From positions 1 through 31,039 of the forward strand of contig CAXMSF010000117.1 in the NCBI GenBank assembly GCA_964196055.1: 31,039 bases of DNA, given 5' to 3'. Source of the stretch: JAFDEI01 sp964196055. GTDB taxonomy: Bacteria > Myxococcota_A > UBA9160 > SMWR01. The translations under genes were made by a program, and so were the position numbers. Positions within the stretch are counted from its first letter, which is position 1. Each line of letters starts with the position of its first letter. The notes below the pieces were generated by a model. It was not told where the DNA came from. It was given only the letters and a program-made list of their open reading frames with translations, and did not search any database. This document shows positions 7,790 through 15,633 of this stretch, piece by piece.

Positions 7790-10072
7790 TCAGCGTTGGC
7801 TTCGCCCCACATCCATGGGCCCGCGCACGGGGTGTGAAAACTGCGATCCGGCCGAACACAGCCCGTCGCGTGCGGCTGTCACGCGGCGTACCAGCAGGCC
7901 ATCCTGGTCTTCCGCCTCGACCGCGTAGTGCTGAGCGACGAAGCTGAGCGCATCCCGATGCTCGGGGGTGTCGCGCGCGATCCAGGTGAACGGCGGCGGC
8001 TGCCCACAGGAGAGCTTGCGCACCACACGCAACGGCTGATTCCGAAACGGTTTGATGACCCGCTCGGGCCAGTCGCGTGTGGCTTCCCCGGCATCGAGGT
8101 AGTTTGCGAGTCCGCGGTACATGGCGGGCGAAAGCACCATCTCGTCGTTTGGCCGCGTTTTCAGCAGCTTCACGTAATGGAGCAGCTCGCCACCCCCGCC
8201 CGGCAGGCCGCCCTGGTGCTCCCAGATCCGAAAATAGAGATGGCTGCCACTCGCGATCGCCGCCGCGCCGAGCGCGAACGCGAGGGTCGCACCCGCGAAG
8301 CGCACAGCTGCGGAATGCCGTCCAAGCCGCGCCCCCAGGTCGACGAGCGGCAATGCCATCACCGCGTACACGAACGGCAGCATCAACGAGGTTCGGCGCG
8401 GTGCAGGCCCGCCGAATACCGCCGGCAGCAGCGCTCCGCCGACTACCCAAATGAGCAAGAGGCGCAACACCGGCTCGCGTCGCCGGCGCCACGCCAGCGC
8501 GATCCCGACCACGAGCAGCGGCGCGAGCGCAGGGTTGATCAGCGGGCCGTCGACCCAACGCCCCGAAGATTCCCAGCTCGACTCGTAGAAGAGCTGGCTC
8601 AACATGCGCCGGAAGCGGTCGACCGGATCCTTGTTGATCCAGTCGAATTCGAGTAGCAACCAATCCGGGTGGTCCGCACGAATCTCCGCGGCCACTGCTT
8701 CGACCTCCGGCCGCAATCCACCGATCCAGACGAGGCGGTCGCCCCAGTTGCTGCGGTCGGCGGTCGGCGAGAGCCCACGCTCGACAACCGTATCGACGAG
8801 CGCACCGAACTCGGCTTCGTCGAACGAATCCGGGGCGACGGCCAGCACACCGGTCCAGATCTCGTGCGGGGACGGCGGCGCACCCGGCGCGGGTGTGGTC
8901 CAAACCGCGCGATCGAAAGTCTGCGAGTTGACGGCATCGATCCCCGTGTCGAGCCAGACGAGCGCGGGCAGCACCGTGAGGAAAGCTGTGAGCACGACGG
9001 TGCCGATGACCCGCATGACACCGGACCGCCGCCACAGCTCCGGCATGCCGACGAAGCCCGCCAAAGCGAATACGGGAACGAACCAGCTCAATTGGTACTG
9101 ATACAGCGAAGCCCCCAGCAAGACACCGACCGATGCCGCGGCCGGTACGTCCCATCGCCGCAGCAGCCACAAGAGCGCGGCGAAGGACACCACCGCGTGC
9201 AGGATCGACACGCTGATATAGAAGCCGGAGCGGGCGTAGACGACGAGCAGCGGTGATGTCACAGCGAGCGCGAGCATCCACACGACGGAGCGATCGCCGA
9301 GCGGGCGCCGAAGCGCGAGCACCGCGAAGACGAGCGAGAAGCCGACCGCCACCACGGACAGCAACCGTGTCGCGATCACATCCGACGGCAGCAAGCTGAC
9401 TGCGGCAGCCTGGAGCAGGATCGGCACACTCTGCGCGACGAACTGGTCGTAGACATAGAGCTCAAACGCTCCGCGACCGAGGATCCGGCCGATCTCGACC
9501 TGCCCTGCGAACATCCGCGCGGCGCGCAGGTAGGCCATCTCGTCGGCGTAGATGTTCGGAACCACGTCGAGGCGGTAGAGACCGACGACCGCAAAGACCC
9601 CCAGCAACGCAACGATCCACAGCGCCGTGAGTCGCGATGGGCCGGGATCCGCCTCCGCCGGTGCCGCCGCGGGAGCCGAGAGCCAGACCGCGGCCGCTGC
9701 GGCCGCATAGACCGCCCAACCGATCGCGACGAGCCCGGACAGCAGGAAGGACTGCGCGATCCAGCCGAGCGCGATCGCCGCAAGCAGCGGCTGCGCACCG
9801 CGCCGCTCGGCCGGCCGCCGCACCAGCCACGACAACCACAGTAGACAGGCCACGAGGCCGAACCCACGCACCACGGAAACCCCGGCGATCGCGGCTCCGA
9901 GCAACGCCCCGCCCACCGCAATCACCACTTCGATCGCCGCCGCGCCACCGCCCAGGACCGTTCGACCCGCATCAGCCACACGCGCCGCATGAATCGTCGC
10001 GACCGCGAAGATCAGCATCGCAATCGCGACAAGGACGGCGGCGAAACGACCTGCCGGACGTTCTGCCTCCAC
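7790..10072 (-). CDS. GT-C fold membrane glycosyltransferase (PMT/ArnT/GT39-like), large
   Basis: 760 aa polytopic membrane protein with about 12-14 hydrophobic segments. The sequence NIYADEMAYLRAARMF (~173-188) has an acidic pair D177/E178 in the first large external loop. This is the usual catalytic/metal position of GT-C enzymes that transfer sugars from polyprenyl-phosphate donors. A periplasmic insertion at about 380-490 is followed by more membrane helices and a C-terminal soluble domain (~640-760). Likely substrate: polyprenyl-phospho-sugar donor and a lipid, glycan or protein acceptor; neither can be named. GTG start at 10072 with AGGGT upstream; the head-to-head neighbour starts 70 bases away. 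It may be co-transcribed with the small secreted protein downstream. Confidence 0.8.
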   Translation of the reverse strand: MEAERPAGRFAAVLVAIAMLIFAVATIHAARVADAGRTVLGGGAAAIEVVIAVGGALLGAAIAGVSVVRGFGLVACLLWLSWLVRRPAERRGAQPLLAAIALGWIAQSFLLSGLVAIGWAVYAAAAAAVWLSAPAAAPAEADPGPSRLTALWIVALLGVFAVVGLYRLDVVPNIYADEMAYLRAARMFAGQVEIGRILGRGAFELYVYDQFVAQSVPILLQAAAVSLLPSDVIATRLLSVVAVGFSLVFAVLALRRPLGDRSVVWMLALAVTSPLLVVYARSGFYISVSILHAVVSFAALLWLLRRWDVPAAASVGVLLGASLYQYQLSWFVPVFALAGFVGMPELWRRSGVMRVIGTVVLTAFLTVLPALVWLDTGIDAVNSQTFDRAVWTTPAPGAPPSPHEIWTGVLAVAPDSFDEAEFGALVDTVVERGLSPTADRSNWGDRLVWIGGLRPEVEAVAAEIRADHPDWLLLEFDWINKDPVDRFRRMLSQLFYESSWESSGRWVDGPLINPALAPLLVVGIALAWRRRREPVLRLLLIWVVGGALLPAVFGGPAPRRTSLMLPFVYAVMALPLVDLGARLGRHSAAVRFAGATLAFALGAAAIASGSHLYFRIWEHQGGLPGGGGELLHYVKLLKTRPNDEMVLSPAMYRGLANYLDAGEATRDWPERVIKPFRNQPLRVVRKLSCGQPPPFTWIARDTPEHRDALSFVAQHYAVEAEDQDGLLVRRVTAARDGLCSAGSQFSHPVRGPMDVGRSQR

Positions 10073-10142
10073 TACCCTAATCTACCACCGTCGTCGGGCA
10101 CGGCCGCCCTTCCCTTCACCCGCCGATCGAGAGCGGACGTCG

Positions 10143-12002
10143 ATGACCGCGAGCGTACGAAGCCCACAGTCTCCGACAACCGTCCGCACGCAGCGTGTGC
10201 GAGGCCTGTGGACCGCCCTGCTGCTGTTTGCGCTCCCCGGCCTGGTACTCGCGGTCCTCTACACCCCCGCACTCGATTACGACTTCAGCTGGACCGATAC
10301 CAGTGCGATCGCGGGGCGCAGCATGTTGCGGCCGCCGGACGAAATCAACCAGGCCTGGAGTGAGCCGCTGCACCGCATCGCCCACCGCGGCGACGCCGCC
10401 CGGCAGAGCTACTACCGGCCGCTCCAGGTGGTGCTGCTTTCATGGGTGGACGCGCACATCGGCTCACAGCCGCGGCATTTCCGCACCGCCGGACTCGTGG
10501 TCGGGGCGCTGTGCCTCGGCGTGTTCGCGCTGTTCGCGTGGTGGCTATTGGGTCGACCTGCCGCCGCGGCGCTCGCGGCGCTCTTCGTCGCCTGCCATCC
10601 CGTTGGGATCGAATGCTACGTCTGGATTGCGGGCGTCTCGGGTGCGCTGTGCAGCGGCTTCGTATTGGCCGCAATCGGCCTCTCGCTCGCAGCCGCGCGG
10701 GCACGTTCAGGAACCGCCTTCGCCGTCCTGGGCGCGGCTTCGCTCGTGGCACTGACCGCCGCCTTGCTGTCGAAGGAGCGCGCGCTCGTCACTCCCGCGC
10801 TGCTCGCGGCGACACTGCTCCTGCAGCTTCGACCCGCGGTCCGCCACGAGTCCAGCGGCACCCGCGCGAAGATGCGCGCCGCGGGGCTCGTGGCCGCACA
10901 AATCGGAATTGCACTCGCGTACTGGTTCGCCTGGCGCCCCGGGATCCTTGGCGAGACGGCGCCTCCGCTGCCCCCGCTCGGCGGCAGCAGCACCACGCAA
11001 CTGCTGAGCGCGGTGGCGAATTGGCCCCAGAAGCTCGCATGGCTGTTCGTGCCGTTGCATTCCTCTACCAGCGACGTCATTCGCGTGGTCGACAGACCGG
11101 GCGACGCGGGCTTCTTGCTCGGTCTCGCTCTCGTGGCCGCGACGGTCATCATCGGAGTATATTGCCTGCGCAGGGGTCGCCCCATCGCCGCACTCGGGAT
11201 CGCCTGGATCTGGATCGCCTACCTCCCGACCGCGGGGCTGCTGCCGATGCTGCACGCCAACGGCGAACGCTACTGGTTCTTGTCCGCGTTCGGAGCGGCA
11301 CTCCTCGTCGCCGATCTCGCCTCGGCCTTCGCGCGACGCGCAGGTCGCGTCCCGACGACCGTCGTCGCGCTCGCCTTGCTCGTATTCCTATCCGAACGCA
11401 CGCTCGCACGGCTGCCCACCTGGGAGTCGAACCTCGGCCTGTTCGAGTACGAGATCGCGCGCGACCCCGCCTACCGCGAAGGTTGGTTCCTCGTCGCGGT
11501 CGAACACTACGAACGCGGCCGCCTGCGGGAAGCCAACCACGCACTCACGACGCTGCTCACGGACGGACCCGAATTTGCCGGCACCGCAAGCTACTGGAAT
11601 CCGCTTTCGGTCAGCGAGCTGGCGTGCACGCTGCACTTGGCGCTCCGCGAATACAACGAAGTCCTCGAACTCGAACGTGAACTCGAGCGTCGCCACCCGT
11701 CGGTCCTGCGCGCGGCACCGCTGAAGACCTGCATCGGACAGGCCCACATCGCTCTCGGCGAACCCGCGATCGGGCTCGCGGCATTCGAAGCCGTCGAGCG
11801 CGAACTCGGCCCCGACACGCCACCCGGGCTCTATCTGAAGATTGCGCGCGCCCACCTGCTGCTCGGCCAAACCGAAGCAACGCGAGCCTGGATCGCACGG
11901 GCGCTCGCCAGCGTCGGCCCCGACTACGCGCTCCGCGCGAAGATCGTGCGCTTCGAGAAGAGCTTGCCACCCCGGCCGGGCGAGCAGGTGGACCGGCCAT
12001 GA
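10143..12002 (+). CDS. TMTC-like membrane protein: GT-C part plus C-terminal TPR
   Basis: 619 aa. The N-terminal ~420 residues hold about 10-11 membrane segments. The order of motifs recalls the TMTC/DUF1736 group of O-mannosyltransferase-like proteins: FSWTDTSAI with D52 in the first external loop, YYRPLQVVLLS (~90-100), HPVGIECYVWIAG and LLSKERALVTPALL. Residues ~430-605 are soluble and helical with TPR-like repeats (EGWFLVAVEHYERGRLREAN, PLKTCIGQAHIALGEPAIGL, LYLKIARAHLLLGQTEATRA). Such proteins attach sugars to periplasmic proteins, but donor and target are unknown here. The stop overlaps the ATG of the YheU-like gene (ATGA at 11999-12002), implying translational coupling. Confidence 0.8.
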   Translation: MTASVRSPQSPTTVRTQRVRGLWTALLLFALPGLVLAVLYTPALDYDFSWTDTSAIAGRSMLRPPDEINQAWSEPLHRIAHRGDAARQSYYRPLQVVLLSWVDAHIGSQPRHFRTAGLVVGALCLGVFALFAWWLLGRPAAAALAALFVACHPVGIECYVWIAGVSGALCSGFVLAAIGLSLAAARARSGTAFAVLGAASLVALTAALLSKERALVTPALLAATLLLQLRPAVRHESSGTRAKMRAAGLVAAQIGIALAYWFAWRPGILGETAPPLPPLGGSSTTQLLSAVANWPQKLAWLFVPLHSSTSDVIRVVDRPGDAGFLLGLALVAATVIIGVYCLRRGRPIAALGIAWIWIAYLPTAGLLPMLHANGERYWFLSAFGAALLVADLASAFARRAGRVPTTVVALALLVFLSERTLARLPTWESNLGLFEYEIARDPAYREGWFLVAVEHYERGRLREANHALTTLLTDGPEFAGTASYWNPLSVSELACTLHLALREYNEVLELERELERRHPSVLRAAPLKTCIGQAHIALGEPAIGLAAFEAVERELGPDTPPGLYLKIARAHLLLGQTEATRAWIARALASVGPDYALRAKIVRFEKSLPPRPGEQVDRP

Positions 12003-12247
12003 CCCCGTCCCACGAATCCGAGCGCGATCGCGTCATCGAGGTCGCTCCCTGCGACCTGAGCCCCGAGGCGCTCCGTGGCCTCGCGGAGGAATTCGTCACC
12101 CGCGAGAGCACCGACTACGGGGCCTCCGAGAAGGGCTTCGAGGAGAAGGTCGACGAGGTGATGCGGCAACTGCGAGACGGCAGCGCAAAGATCGTCTTCG
12201 ACCCCGAGAATGCGACGATCCAACTTCGGCCGGTCGACTCCGACTGA
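11999..12247 (+). CDS. yheU: YheU-like small protein (UPF0270)
   Basis: 82 aa, matching the YheU/UPF0270 family of small cytoplasmic proteins of unknown function. The diagnostic core is present: LSPEALRGLAEEFVTRESTDYG, then EKVDEVMRQLRDGSAKIVFD and a short C-terminal strand. E. coli YheU is about 72 aa, so this one has a slightly longer N-terminus. It starts inside the stop of the TMTC-like gene and ends 37 bases before the next glycosyltransferase. The family is best known from gammaproteobacteria, and its place inside a glycosyltransferase block is unusual. I infer no function. Confidence 0.85.
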   Translation: MTPSHESERDRVIEVAPCDLSPEALRGLAEEFVTRESTDYGASEKGFEEKVDEVMRQLRDGSAKIVFDPENATIQLRPVDSD

Positions 12248-12284
12248 ACCCCCGGCCCTACCGCGACGTGTATCATCCCTGCGG

Positions 12285-13625
12285 ATGATCGGGAGGAGCA
12301 CAGCACTCGCGTTGTTCGCCGCCGCCCTGCTGCCGCGGCTCGTCTTCGTGCTGTGGGCGCCCGGCGAACCGGCGGCCGACGGCCAGTTCTACCACGCCTA
12401 CGGCGAGCACATCGCGCGCGGCTGGGGCTACATCGATGTCGACGGCAGCCCGGTGGTGCGGTGGATGCCCGGCTGGCCCATGCTGCTCGGCGGGCTGTAC
12501 GCGATCTTCGGCTCGAGCACGCACGTGGCACTGTTCGCCAACGCGTTTTTCGACGCCACCACCGCGACCCTGCTCTCGCTGCTCGGCTCACGCCTGTTCG
12601 GGCGACGGATCGGCCTGACCGCGGGCGTTCTCTATGCGCTGTGGCCCGGCATGATCTTCCTCTGCGGTAGCCACATGAGCGAACCGCTCTTCAACGCACT
12701 GCTGGTCGGTGCCCTGCTGCTGACGGTGAACGCCGCCGAGGCCGACTCGCGGCGGGTCATGCGGTTCGCGGCGGCGGGCTTGTGCCTCGGGGCCGCTGCG
12801 CTGGTCAAGGCCGAACCGCTCGTCACGACCCCCGGCATCGCGTTCTACCTGTGGCGGACCCGGCGCGAGAGCGCGGATTTCACACGCACCACGGCCGTAC
12901 TGCTCCTCGTCGTCGCCAGCGTGCTGGTGCCATGGACCCTCCGGAACTACGTCACCTTCGACCGCTTTCTCCCGACCGCGGCCAGTGGCGGAATCGGTGT
13001 CTATCTCGCGAACCACCCCGGCGCGACCGGCGGCCAGGACTTCCTCGCGAACCGGGCCCTGCAACGACGCTTCAAGCGCGAGAATGCCGCCTGGACCGCT
13101 ATCGCGCGCAACGACGCGGGCTGGCGCGACGCCTGGGCCTTCGTGCGCGCGAACCCTGGCGAGGAAATGCGGATCATCGCGAACAAACTCCGGCTCACCT
13201 ACCGCGGCGACGCCCGCGGCGCCAAGTTGGTACGCGGGCTCGGCCCCGATCCCGCGGCCTGGCACATCGACCCGGCGACCTGGCAACGACTACAGTGGAC
13301 CGCGAACGGCTACTGGTTCACGATGCTCGCGTTGGCGGCGCTCGGACTCGCGACGGCGCGCACCTGGAAACGCGGTACGGCGGCGTTACTACTGCTCGGC
13401 GTACTGCTGCCCTGGCTCTGCCTCCACATCGTCCTGCTCGGCGGTCCCCGCTATCACGTGCCGCAGATCCCGGTGCTCGCGCTGCTCGCGGCCTGCGGAA
13501 TCGCGCGATTGAGCCGCGGCCGCGCGGCCGCGGAAGCCACGTCGAATACGACGCATGCCCCGGAAGGGATTCCCGCCGGAAACGAAACGGAGCCGGATCC
13601 GGTCGAGACTTCACGATCCGATTGA
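12285..13625 (+). CDS. GT39-family-like membrane glycosyltransferase
   Basis: 446 aa with about 9-10 hydrophobic segments and the typical beginning of PMT/GT39-like proteins. An acidic residue in the first loop (ADGQFYHAYGEHIARGWGY, D32) is followed by RWMPGWPMLLGGLYAIFG, which matches the PGYP-type motif, and SEPLFNALLVGALL, then LVKAEPLV. A long external loop lies around 240-345. The C-terminal ~35 residues are polar and low in complexity. The frame is open upstream to 12210, but ATG 12285 removes a proline/arginine-rich stretch and begins directly with a membrane segment. No Shine-Dalgarno is visible. TATCAT at 12271-12276 is 8 bases upstream, so the mRNA could be leaderless, or translation may follow from yheU. 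Sugar and acceptor unknown. Confidence 0.8.
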   Translation: MIGRSTALALFAAALLPRLVFVLWAPGEPAADGQFYHAYGEHIARGWGYIDVDGSPVVRWMPGWPMLLGGLYAIFGSSTHVALFANAFFDATTATLLSLLGSRLFGRRIGLTAGVLYALWPGMIFLCGSHMSEPLFNALLVGALLLTVNAAEADSRRVMRFAAAGLCLGAAALVKAEPLVTTPGIAFYLWRTRRESADFTRTTAVLLLVVASVLVPWTLRNYVTFDRFLPTAASGGIGVYLANHPGATGGQDFLANRALQRRFKRENAAWTAIARNDAGWRDAWAFVRANPGEEMRIIANKLRLTYRGDARGAKLVRGLGPDPAAWHIDPATWQRLQWTANGYWFTMLALAALGLATARTWKRGTAALLLLGVLLPWLCLHIVLLGGPRYHVPQIPVLALLAACGIARLSRGRAAAEATSNTTHAPEGIPAGNETEPDPVETSRSD

Positions 13626-14819
13626 TCAGGTGAGTTCGGAAATCTCTTCTTCCGTGAGACCGGCTTGGCGCAAGACCGCGCGCGAATCGGCCCCCAGCGG
13701 CGCGACCGCGCGGCGGCTACCGAGTTCACAACCCTCGATCCGGAACGGCGGCGCGACGGTCTCGAAGCCACCAGCCGTAGCGTGCTCGAGCGGCTGGAAG
13801 TAGCCCATCGCTCGCGCCTGGGGGTCGTCGATCGCTTCTTCGACGCGCCGCACCGGAGCCCAGATCAAGCCCGCGCCATCGAGGCGGAGCGTCCACTCCT
13901 CGAGCGTCCGCTCGGCGAAAGCCGCTTCGATCTCCTCGATTAGGGCGGCGCTGTTCTCGCCGCGCCGCCAGCCATCTTCGAAGCGCGGATCCGAGAGCAG
14001 CTCGGGGCGCTCGATGGCGCCGCAGAATTGCGGCCAGTAGCGGTCCGCCTCGATCATCGCGAGCAGCAGCCAGCGGTCTCCCGCAACCGGATAGCTGTTC
14101 CAGAGCGGGTTCGGCGCAGCCCGACGGTTGTGCCGCTTGGCCGGCTCGCGCGTGACGAGCGCGTTCGAGATATCGGTCCCGAGGATGTGGAGTCCGGTTT
14201 GAAGCAACGACACGTCGACGAACCGCCCACCGCCGCCCGCGTCGCGCAGCCGTAGAGCCGCGAGCAGCCCGCACACCAGATTCACCGCAGCCGCGTGGTC
14301 GCCGACCGCAGGGCGCTGCATCGAGGGCGGTGCATCGCTGTCGCGCATGATGTCCATCATTCCGGTGCGGGCCCAGTAGGTGGTGTAGTCGAATGCCGGC
14401 CAGTCACCCGCATCCCCGCCATGGCCGTAGCCACTGACCGCGCCAACCAGCAGATTCGGGTGGCGCTCGAGCAACTCGGCGTGATCGAGTCCGTATTTCT
14501 TTCGACGCGCGGGCAGCAGGTTGGTGATGAAGATGTCCACCTCGCCGATCATGCGCCCCAGCGCCTCGCGCGCCTGCGGCCGCTTGAGGTCGAGGGCGAC
14601 CGAAAGCTTGCCCTTGTTGTCCATCTGAAACGGGGGGCTCTCGGGAAAATCCGTCGCGTAGCCCGAGAAGCTCGGGCGACCGTGTCGGTAGATCTCTCCG
14701 TGCGGAACCTCGACCTTGACGACTTCCGCCCCCAGGTCGGCCAACAGTGCTCCGGCGGCCGGCACCGCGACATAGCTCGCGACTTCGACGACTCGGATTC
14801 CCGCAAGCGGCGCATTCAT
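13626..14819 (-). CDS. CaiB/BaiF family (class III) CoA-transferase
   Basis: 397 aa, full-length for the family, cytoplasmic, moving CoA between carboxylic acids through an enzyme-bound aspartyl-CoA thioester. Seen: the N-terminal PLAGIRVVEVASYVAVPAAG, the ADLGAEVVKVE strand, NKGKLSVALDLKRPQ, the segment PAFDYTTYWARTG carrying the expected nucleophilic aspartate, and GRFVDVSLLQT. The start is ATG 14819, with GGGGAGG 7-8 bases upstream, rather than a longer in-frame start near 14855. It lies 32 bases downstream of the EthD-like gene, same strand. Its stop directly abuts the stop of the convergent glycosyltransferase gene. Substrate unknown; in this kind of genome such enzymes often serve steroid, carnitine or aromatic acid breakdown. 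Confidence 0.93.
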   Translation of the reverse strand: MNAPLAGIRVVEVASYVAVPAAGALLADLGAEVVKVEVPHGEIYRHGRPSFSGYATDFPESPPFQMDNKGKLSVALDLKRPQAREALGRMIGEVDIFITNLLPARRKKYGLDHAELLERHPNLLVGAVSGYGHGGDAGDWPAFDYTTYWARTGMMDIMRDSDAPPSMQRPAVGDHAAAVNLVCGLLAALRLRDAGGGGRFVDVSLLQTGLHILGTDISNALVTREPAKRHNRRAAPNPLWNSYPVAGDRWLLLAMIEADRYWPQFCGAIERPELLSDPRFEDGWRRGENSAALIEEIEAAFAERTLEEWTLRLDGAGLIWAPVRRVEEAIDDPQARAMGYFQPLEHATAGGFETVAPPFRIEGCELGSRRAVAPLGADSRAVLRQAGLTEEEISELT

Positions 14820-14851
14820 CGGACGACCTCCCCAGTGAGACACTTCGCGAT

Positions 14852-15553
14852 TCAATCTTCCAGGACGTACTGGCTGAACACGTGCGAATCGAGATGATCG
14901 AATTCGATGAACCGGCGACAGCTCTCGATCATTCGGCCGCGGTTCTCGTCCAGCTTCGCATCGGAATCACCAGCGGCATAGAAGACCTTCTGATCCGTGA
15001 GCGCGGCGGCGGGAAAACCCTCTTCGACGATCGCGACCCACGGCGGCGCATCCACCGTGAGCGGACGGATCACTGCATTCTGGATGTAGAGGAAGGTGCT
15101 CTGGGTCTCGACCGCGACGCGTGTGTGCTGCCCCTGCCAGAGTTCGAGCCATTCGTCGTAGCTCAGGGAGTCGGGCTTCTCGAGGAAGCCGATGGTGTTG
15201 ATCCCCGGTGTGCGCTCGCCGGCTTTCACACGCTGCGTGGTGTTCACGATCGGGACCGATTCGGAAACCAGGTAGCCCGCCAAACGCCCGACGACATCGC
15301 GCAGCACCGCCTCGAGCGGGCCGCGGTCGAGGTGTGTGTCCAGCCAGAACGACAGCGTTGCGGTGATCGGTGTCTTCATCTGCGAGATGGTCGAGCCCTG
15401 CGCATACGCGGTGTGCTCGTCGGCGATGCTGAGCGCGAGTCTGCGGGCGCCGAGTTTCCCGAGTTCCTTCGCCCGGACCCCGAGCAGCTCGTCGCGCAAA
15501 TCCGCAGCGTCCTGTTCCGGCCGCTTCCACAAGACGTAGACGAGTTTTTCCAT
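14852..15553 (-). CDS. EthD-domain-like (dimeric alpha/beta barrel) protein
   Basis: 233 aa, likely cytoplasmic, with two ferredoxin-like halves. The second half has DSLSYDEWLELWQGQHTRVA (~130-150), which fits the EthD-type pattern of a helix ending in W-x-x-x-H. The first half (KLVYVLWKRPEQDAADLRDE) looks like a degenerate repeat of it. EthD-like proteins are small accessory or catalytic subunits in degradative pathways; no reaction can be assigned. The start ATG 15553 follows GGGGGAG. The frame is open upstream to 15775, but that part runs into the sulfatase gene and is proline-rich. The next gene 32 bases downstream is a CaiB/BaiF CoA-transferase, so a shared catabolic step is plausible. 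Confidence 0.75.
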   Translation of the reverse strand: MEKLVYVLWKRPEQDAADLRDELLGVRAKELGKLGARRLALSIADEHTAYAQGSTISQMKTPITATLSFWLDTHLDRGPLEAVLRDVVGRLAGYLVSESVPIVNTTQRVKAGERTPGINTIGFLEKPDSLSYDEWLELWQGQHTRVAVETQSTFLYIQNAVIRPLTVDAPPWVAIVEEGFPAAALTDQKVFYAAGDSDAKLDENRGRMIESCRRFIEFDHLDSHVFSQYVLED

Positions 15554-15633
15554 CGCTCCCCCGACGGCACTTTGCGTGGCCGAAAGAATGATATCCGTTC
15601 CGGCAGCGGGTGGCCGGGCGATCCCTTCGGGGC

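Noticed and set aside
7341..9281. 646-codon minus-strand frame
   Set aside because: Off-frame to the GT-C glycosyltransferase gene, with low-complexity Arg/Ala composition and no recognisable motif.
10442..11680. 412-codon plus-strand frame
   Set aside because: Shadow of the TMTC-like gene; Arg-rich, no membrane segments.
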